Below, one piece after another: positions 56,704 through 64,000 of a DNA stretch of 64,000 nt (position 1 is the stretch's first letter; every line of letters starts with the position of its first letter). The DNA lies in assembly GCA_013397845.1 (NCBI GenBank), contig VZTG01009163.1, positions 1-64,000 of the forward strand. The letters are read 5' to 3'. A program made the translations under genes and the position numbers. The stretch comes from Melanocharis versteri (lineage: Eukaryota; Chordata; Aves; Passeriformes; Melanocharitidae). Under the pieces are notes generated by a model. It was not told the DNA's origin. It was given only the letters and a program-made list of their open reading frames with translations, and did no database searches.

Positions 56704-59700
56704 GCAGGGCTCTCAGGAGAGCTGCTGGAATTGGGTCCAGAAAGTGTTGTTTGGAGGAATAGGAAACAATTAGGGTAATAATTTTTTGCCCAAGCAGAAA
56801 GAATAAACTGCACAGTGCCACAGGTGAGGGGAATATTCTCGAGATGGAGGCTCCAGGAATCCTTCTCCATCCTCTCGTGCATGGGACTGCTCTTCCACGG
56901 CAGGGATCTTGGGGAATCAGATCTCCAGGCATGTGTGCTATGCAAATATTCATCACAGCGTTGCTAAAGAGGCTGGCTTGGCCCTGCAGCCCAGACTGCA
57001 CCAACTGGTAAGTGATATCCCAGGATTTTCCTGGAATGACTTCCCACAGGGCTGTCTCCTGGTAGGTGACAGTCACACACTCGCAGGCTAATTCATTTTC
57101 CTGTTCCTCAGCTGCATAAAGCAGCCTCTTATCTTGCAATTTAGCAGCATAATATATAAATATTTGCAAGTGCTACTCAGTTGTCTGGAGAGGTGTGAAA
57201 AGCTCTTTGTGTAGCAGCTCACAGAGGTGATGCCAGGACAAGTTTAACTCTGAGGGGAGGGGTGAGCAGAGCATTGAATAATCATGGAAGACTCCTGTAA
57301 ATCAGTTAAACACTATGCTCAGAGGAACTGGGCTGCTACTGTTATGCTCAGTTTTAATTCTCATATTTTTGGGTTATTTTAAAAGAGCTTGGAGAGTGCA
57401 ATGATGACAATAAGTAATTTACAGTTATTCTTGCTGTTACCCAAGGTCAAAAATGCATTTAGGTAATGGCTTTTCCCCTTAGTGACTCTGTTGGGGTACT
57501 GAAAATCCCAGAATTGCATATAAAATCTGGATAACTTTTAATGTGAGTTTGTCTGGGCTGGTGTCCTGTATCAGCAGAAGAGCAAATGCAGCTCTGGCTT
57601 GCTGATGTCAGATCTCCAAATGCTCATTCCCTCCCATCTGGGGTTTCATTCATCTTGCTCATTTTGGTTTCTACTGAGTCTAACACCTGCTGGGAAAACA
57701 AAATAATGCCACATAGGGCTTCTGCTGCTTATTTGTGCTGCACAGAGTGTCCAAAGCCCAAGTTTTCAGGTGATTTTTAATAAGAGGTTTTAATAATGTT
57801 CTTGACCCTTATGGCATCTCTTCAGTAGCTGAAGCAGCTGGTGACTGCTGTAAAACTCTATAAAATGGTCGTGGTCATGACAGAGCCTCTTGCAAAACCC
57901 TCCATGACTCCTGAAAAATGCTGCCCTTGTCGGAAACATCAGGGTGGAGCAGGGAACAAGAAGGCAGAGCAGGTTAGTGATTAAAATGGGAAAAAAATGT
58001 TTGCACAGATGTGACTGGCTGCAGCTCTGCCTCTCGTTTCCTGGCTCTTAGGGCTGTCCTTGCAAGCAGCCCAGCTCAGGCTCAAAGCACCCCAAAATTC
58101 TGTTTTCAGGGAGATCAGGCAGAAACAGGCAGGGCTCCTGCTCCCTAAATCTGAGAGCTGCTGGGGTTCAGGGGGTCAAGGCTGCCCTCACAGAGCAGGC
58201 AGGGTGGAGGGGAGCTGCTGTGTGTGAGCTGTTCTCAGCTCCTGCAGCCCCTGCACCTTTCCACGGGCAGGTTGGGAGCAGGGCTTTGCCTCTCCTGCTG
58301 CAGCTCGTCCCAGTTTTTCCTCTCTGGAAAACTGCCACAACATTATAAATAGACCTTGCTGCTAGGTCCTGTGTTCTGCTAAGCCACACGGATCTGGGTG
58401 CTTTCAGATATAGCTGCTTTCCAAATTCAAAGTCCTGCTTGCTGCCAAACTCGTTTTCTCTCCTTAGCCAAATGATTTCTGTTCTGTGGTTGATCAGAGG
58501 TAAAGCAAGAGTCCTCAAATGCACCTTCACCCAGATTTTGTGTGGCTTTGCCTATTTCCATCCTCAGAGTGGCTTCAATTCCATGGTTTCTTGCAGTTTG
58601 TGTTGAGAACCAAGCTGGTGCCCTGGCAGGCAGGAGGGAAAGGCAGGATCCAGTCCTTATTCCAGGTTCTTGCACCAGCAGGTAAAAGACCATCCAAGCA
58701 GCTGCCCCTGGGCTCTCACATCTTAGCTCAGGCGTTTGGCAAGATGTGAACAGCGTTTCCTGGCACAGGGTTTGGAAGAGAGCAGGAATTTTTGTCGGGC
58801 AGAGCTGGCTGTGTGCTCAGCACCTCCAGCCACAGGGATCCCCAGTGCCAAATCCAACCAGCCCAGGCACAGCCCCTTTCCCCACGCAGCTCCTGGGGAG
58901 CTGATTCATTCCCAGGAACTGTGCAGTGCTCCTGGCATTTCACACGGGATCTGAGGCAAATGTAACACCCAGCAGACCTGTTTCTAAAGATACTTCATGA
59001 ACAGGAGGAGCTTACCTTCAGTTTGTAGTTGTATTTTAATGCCATAGTCTTTGGATTGAAATGTTTTAGATCTAGGTTGTAGTATCTGAAGGTATCTTGG
59101 TTTTACTTCCAAATTTTTGGTCTATTTCCTACCAAAAAATCCCACCCGAACTTGACTTTTTTTGCTCTTGTCTACAGCTGAAAAAAGATTCCTGTTTTGC
59201 TGCCTGCATAGCTCCCCTTAAACTCCCATCTAATAATTAAGTCAAGACCAGCAGCTATAAATACACCTTGCAGGTCTGACTGCAAAGACACGAGTTCTTC
59301 ACATCCTATTTCTGGTGATAATGCAAAGGCTGTAAAAAGAGCAGAGGAGCTCGGGGTCACTCTTCTGGTATGTCCCAGGCCAGAATTCTGCACCCACCAT
59401 TGCTCAACGGCTCCGAAGTAGAAAAGCTGAGAAATGCCATTCCCTGCCACTGGTGCAGCACAGAGTGACACAAAGATGTGAAACCCAACTGGCTGTGCTC
59501 CCACAGCCCCTGTGGGGACATATTCATTAAAAGCTTTTACAGGTAAGGAAAAATTTAAACACATCCCACCACGTTTTCACAGGCAGCACTGTGAAAGTAT
59601 AAGATTTTCTAGCGCAGTTTTCAAAGTTTTTCAAAGTAACAGCAAGAAGTTTCGCTTGCTAGAGCACTAAGGATCGTTTCCTTGTTTCTGCTTTCTGCCT

Positions 59701-59980
59701 TCTGAGTTGCTCTCTGCTATATAATAAATTAAGCATGACATCAAGGGTGTCATTTCCAACCCAAATGCAGGTGCACAACCATTTCCCTTTGCAAACAGCG
59801 TGTAAACTGCAGAGCAGTGATCTCCTGAGATACTCCACTGCTGCCATGAAGTCACCTGTGAGCAACTCAGCTTTAGTAATGCTCCAGCGTGTAATTACTG
59901 CCTGTGTGTCATCCCACTTTGGCAGCTCTGAAGTCAGGAGTTGTTGTCTGGCCAGTTTCTCCCTGCTCCCTAATTTCGGA
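56704..59980. other. Intergenic stretch, no gene recognised
   Basis: No assignable exon. A 39-codon frame at 57865-57984 has a CCPC cluster and ends near a weak donor-like CAG-GTTAGT, but resembles no known first exon, including that of TRPV3. Confidence 0.45.
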
Positions 59981-59984
59981 TGGA

Positions 59985-60209
59985 GCAAACCCCGCGCGGC
60001 CGCGGTTCCTCGGCCCTTCCCTGGCTCTGCTGCCCAGCCGAGCGCGCCGGATGCCTGGAGCAGGGTGGTTTCGTGCTTTTAGGGTAGGCTGGAGCCTGAC
60101 TGTGGTTCTGCTCCTTTGGCAGATGAGTTTTGGATGTTGTCAGTGGGGCTTTGCTTTGATTCTTGCCGCCCGGATCCGTCCATGCCGGCATGGAGGTGTC
60201 GTGAGCAGG
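59985..60209 (+). promoter_or_regulatory. Small CpG-rich cluster with a strong donor-like site: candidate first exon or promoter
   Basis: An isolated CpG-rich patch (for example 'ccgcgcggccgcgg') stands out from AT-richer surroundings. It is followed by GCAGG with GTGAGTGCG beginning at 60210, an excellent 5' splice site. The position, about 10 kb after TRPV1 on the same strand, would fit the 5' UTR exon of TRPV3, but no coding sequence confirms it. Confidence 0.3.
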
Positions 60210-60502
60210 GTGAGTGCGCCGGGGGTGTTTGGGGTGGGATGCTTCTGGGGAGAGGGAAATCTTCCAGAGAAAAAGGTGGAACCCACCCTTCACACAGAGA
60301 ACGTGTTGCTGTTGTGCTTGTTCCTGTTTTTCTGGTGTGTAAATGGCTCTCCTGAGCTGTGCCGTGCCGATTCCTTGGGCATTCAGGAGGGAGGGAGGAA
60401 GGATAGGCCTGTTTTAATTTGTGTTTGTCAGCCTGGAACGCTGTGGCACTTCCTAATTCCTGTGCCAAGGGGATCCAAAATATAATATCATACAGGTTAA
60501 AC

Positions 60503-60590
60503 TTTACAGAATCAGCTGGGTTGGAAACGATCTTTGAGATTGAGTCCAACCTAATATATTCATCTTCCACTGAAAGTTTCAGCTGCTGGA
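60503..60590 (-). repeat. Degenerate CR1-like fragment
   Basis: 'acagaatcagctgggttgga' followed by 'aacgatctttgagattgagt' and 'ccaacct' resembles the reverse complement of an avian CR1-family 3' end. It is diverged. Confidence 0.55.
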
Positions 60591-60599
60591 GTGACCACT

Positions 60600-63500
60600 G
60601 AAAGTCAAATCCCTAGCCAAGCAGAATAAGTTATTATTTGAACTCAAATTTCTTATTTTTATTTATAGAAATAGGCAAGTAAATAATCTCAAAGCATTTT
60701 TCCTCAGGGAAAAATGTTGCTTTTCAGAGTTTTTTTTAAATTTCTCTTAGGAGAAACCTTCGTAGGAAGGTAAAAATTCCTCACCAAGAAGAACATTTTT
60801 GATAGCACATGAGGTCTGCGAATGCCCCTCAAAAGTGTAAAAATCTTACAGGAAGATGAAGCTCTTCCTACCAAGTGTAACTTTCTGCTGATAGGACTCA
60901 TAAATAATGCAGAAAAGCCAGAATGAAGTTTTATCAGCTTTCCCCTCGGGGAGGGGATTTAATTTTTTATGGGCCAGTGAGAATTAAGTCATAGGTGCTG
61001 GAAAGTATCCTGGTCTGTTCCGAGGAGTCTGTGAATGAAACAGCTCTTGGCAGCCACTTCCCCTCCTCTGCCCCCAGGGAAGGGGAGACTTTTGTGCCAC
61101 AGCATCACAGCTGAGTGTTTCTTCTGATTTTGGGTTCTCTCTTTAGCCACATCACATAAACTGTTACCGAGATACAAAGATGCAGATATGTGTGATTTTT
61201 CTTGTTCTCTGATAGGCAGAAGGTGAGTCTGTGATAATGTGCAGGAATGGCAGAACCCCATTCACCATCACAGATAAATTCCCTTTTCTTCCCCCCTTCG
61301 GCACACTGGAGGTCAGATACCAACTCCTCAGATCCCGTTCAAATTCTGAATACTATAAATACTATAAATACTATATGCAGGGTTTTTGTCTTGCTGCCCA
61401 CTTCAAACAAGGCACTTCTCTGGTGGCCTGTAAGGGACAATTAAGGAGATAATGGGAGGAGAAAATATTTACAACCAGAGACAACACTCTGTGTCAGGTT
61501 ACATAAGCTACCCTGCTTAGATCTGACACTTTTCAGGCTGCTGCACTATTTTTCTCTATCTGTCATAGATTACAGAAAATGATAGTGCACTGGAAGCTGC
61601 TGACGAAAGCCCAGCTTAGTTTTCATCTCAGCACACAATTAATCGTGATTAAAAATGGAGCAGACGCTACCTCAGCACGGTAACAAGGTACTTCTGCTGT
61701 GGTGCCTGCAGTTATTTACTTGGGCAGGCTGAGAGCTCATTTCAAAGAGACTTTTTGGCTGGGATACAGCCCCATCTCTGCTTTTGAGAGCGTACTCCCT
61801 CTGTGCTTAAGGAAACCTGGCCTCTTTTTCCTTCCTGAATCACTTCCTTGCATCACTGGTGGTTCAGCAGTCCTTCATCACCCGATTCGACTCCAGTGCT
61901 ATCTTTGATTATTTCCCACCTCTCCTCAGAGGTGAAGCCTGTTCTCGAGTCACTGCTAAAATCTCTGTGGTGAAAACCGACTGCGAATGGGGCTCTGAGC
62001 TGCTGCCCTTGCAGGAAGGTGCTGCCATCTCTGAGCAGCTCCAGCATCACTCACAAACGAGAGGAATTTAGCAACTTAACCTCGATCTTTATTTTTCCAG
62101 CTCTACATTCCACTCATCTGACTTCACGCCCATCCCAGCTGTGCCACTCTCAACTTGGCAACTCCTTTCATTGACTTTTGGACCTTTCAGTCTGTTCCCA
62201 ACTATTCTCTTCCTTTAAAGTCGCTTCTTTTGTGTATCTATTTCCTGTCCATCACCACCATGGTCCCCTTGTATTTGATTTATGTCAAGTGTCCCATTTG
62301 CCTCTTCCTCGGGATGGGAAATGTCTTTGCCCACACGCTGCTTTGTATTCTTTAAGTACTTGGTAAGAAGTAAATAGCAGAATTATTTATGAACTAAGCA
62401 AGACAACAGTCATTTGTTTGAGCTGTGTTTAGACTAAATGTTTACCAGTGTATTCACTGACACAACATGTGTCTGGGGACTATGTGAGTGGCATTTCCAG
62501 TGGCACAGACAAACCCCCTCTTCCCACCTCCACCGTGTCATCTCCAAGTTCAGCTCTTCTCTGCATCTACTGAAAGCTGTGCTGTGCTTTGTACGCAAGT
62601 AAAAATATTTCTCCCCTTATAAATTATTTCTGTGAAAGCTGTGAGATGGATTCTTAGGGAATTCATCCAAAACTAGGAATGTTTCCTAGTGTGAACACAC
62701 CTGCCAATGGTAGGAAGCACAATAAAGAATTAATTTTCATGCCTGTTTCTTCAGCCAGCCTTTGCAAGGTAAGGAGTCCTTTCCAATATTTCAAGTTCTT
62801 GTTCCGTGGAGTGCCAAGAGATTACAGCTGTACTTAGGAGTGTTTGGACCCTGTAAATTCTCAGTTCTCTGTACTTGGGATTGAAAATTGCCATAATTAA
62901 ACATTTGTTGTTTATGCATTAATAGACTTTCACTCAAATACCAATGTATTTGGTATTCCTGGCTCCTCTCTCGTACCAGGTGTCGTGTCTTTTCAAACAC
63001 TCTGCACAATCTGCTTTCTGTATCTTGATATTCCCATAATGAAGGAATCCTGGTGCTAAGGCACGCTGACAGCACGGTGACAGGAGCAGAGAGTTTGTGT
63101 GTGTGCATTTGTCACACTGAGGAAAGTGGAGTAGGAGGGGGAAAAAATGTGTAGTTGATTTTGTTCAAACTCTGCAGGCAAATTATTTTTACCATTTGTC
63201 CTTGGGTATGGAGGCCACTCCCCTGATTTCCTTGGGAATGGATCCCTGACCTCATAAATCTTCCTGAGTTTACCTTCAGTGAATTTTAATGTATCCTGAA
63301 TTCACCTTCTTGCTTTCAAGCTATCCTGGGTGATTTAAAATGATGCCCTTGAGTATGAGATTGAGAACGGGGAGATAGTTATTCATTATTACTCACAGAA
63401 TTCATGCTGTGGGTGTTCCTAGGCAGGTAACACGCCTCAAGATCCTTTTGTGTCATGTGCTGGTGGTCATTTCCATCCAGCAGAATCATGATTTGTTTTT

Positions 63501-64000
63501 TTTTTTCCTGAAGAAATGTTGGGAAATCACCAGGACACCAGTCCTGGATGTTATCCATGCGATAATTTAGCTGAGCTCACCATGGGCATCGTTTTCAGTC
63601 TGCTGCTTCTGCTGTTCCAATGCAGTGAAAACTTGCAGGGATTTTCCTTTGTTCTCTTCACATCTGGAACCTTCCTTTATCTGTTTTCTGTTGCACACAG
63701 ATCTTCCTGGATTTTACCACTTTTCTGAAATTATCTTGGTCAAGAGCAGGCTGCTCAGATTAACAGTAAAGATGCCCAACTTTGGGGCTACTTATAAAAG
63801 TCATCGTGCTCTTCATGTTTCTCTAAATAACACACTGTCACTGCGACTGACAGGCTCCCTTCAGTTTAATTTAGGCACAGGCTTGAATTTATGGTTCTCC
63901 TGGTACCACTTTTAATGGCACTTTTCACAGACTGAGATGTAATGAGTCATCTGTGTAACCCTCCAGATCTGATGCATGAAATTGTGGGGGGGTGTGCTTA
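60600..64000. other. Non-coding stretch to the window end, no gene recognised
   Basis: Ordinary AT-rich sequence with a small (tactataaa) triplicate near 61350-61377 and a poly-T run near 63496. If TRPV3 begins near 60.2 kb this would be its first intron; otherwise it is intergenic. Confidence 0.45.

Noticed and set aside
56450..57169. 239-codon minus-strand frame
   Set aside because: No domain and no splice or promoter support. Retained only as a note beside the opposite-strand small ORF.
57865..57984. 39-codon frame with a CCPC cluster and a donor-like end, considered as TRPV3 exon 1
   Set aside because: The sequence does not resemble the N-terminus of known TRPV3 and the donor is weak.
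63582..63728. Hydrophobic start (MGIVFSLLLLLFQC) considered as a second small secreted protein
   Set aside because: It arises from a T/C-rich run, with no promoter-like element, no Cys pattern and no exon support.
50431..64000. Search for TRPV3 ankyrin, transmembrane and TRP-box exons
   Set aside because: None recognised by eye on the plus strand, so TRPV3 is not annotated despite synteny.
1..64000. CRISPR arrays, phage or bacterial operons, endogenous retroviral genes, tRNA or rRNA genes
   Set aside because: No supporting pattern was seen on either strand. The only mobile-element traces are short CR1 fragments.

Overview
This is vertebrate nuclear DNA, almost certainly from a bird. Genes are split by GT-AG introns, CpG islands sit at gene starts, and several CR1 (chicken repeat 1) LINE 3' ends are present. 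TRPV1 carries the avian-type vanilloid-pocket residues and P2RX5 has the short bird-type tail (402 aa). Gene order and orientation match the human 17p13 block (HASPIN-P2RX5-EMC6-TAX1BP3-CTNS-SHPK-TRPV1), read here in the opposite direction. No prokaryotic, CRISPR, phage or intact viral element was seen.

Layout: 1-148, 5' end of HASPIN (minus), leaving the window. 149-7283, intergenic, with two CR1 fragments and a copy of the P2RX5 intron 11/exon 12 junction. 7284-15257, complete P2RX5 (plus, 12 coding exons). 17804-17980, 3' part of EMC6 (minus), cut by a 618-base N gap (17981-18598). That gap also hides the EMC6/TAX1BP3 promoter and TAX1BP3 exon 1. 19753-20545, TAX1BP3 exons 2-4 (plus). 22863-28737, complete CTNS (minus, 10 coding exons, 367 aa). 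28740-29640, a CpG island shared by CTNS and SHPK, with two ZNF143/THAP11-like motifs and a YY1-like site. 29650-37648, complete SHPK (plus, 7 coding exons, 472 aa). 41819-50277, complete TRPV1 coding region (plus, 15 coding exons, 844 aa). 50430-64000, no recognised gene; TRPV3 would be expected next by synteny, but none of its coding exons was found.

The genes are neighbours, not one pathway. P2RX5 and TRPV1 are cation channels of sensory and other cells. CTNS exports cystine from lysosomes. SHPK phosphorylates sedoheptulose. EMC6 belongs to the ER membrane insertase. TAX1BP3 is a one-domain PDZ adaptor. HASPIN is the histone H3-Thr3 kinase. Reading frames were checked by exon phase: summed coding lengths for P2RX5, CTNS, SHPK and TRPV1 are 1209, 1104, 1419 and 2535 nt, all multiples of three.

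The items most worth a second look are: the CTNS C-terminus, which lacks the usual lysosomal GYDQL signal; the TRPV1 vanilloid-pocket substitutions and a cysteine cluster in its pore turret; the 350-375 bp duplication flanking P2RX5; the paired ZNF143-like motifs between CTNS and SHPK; the apparent absence of ITGAE exons between HASPIN and P2RX5; and a TATA-preceded 57-codon ORF with a signal-peptide-like start at 56530-56703. I found no convincing new multi-gene system.
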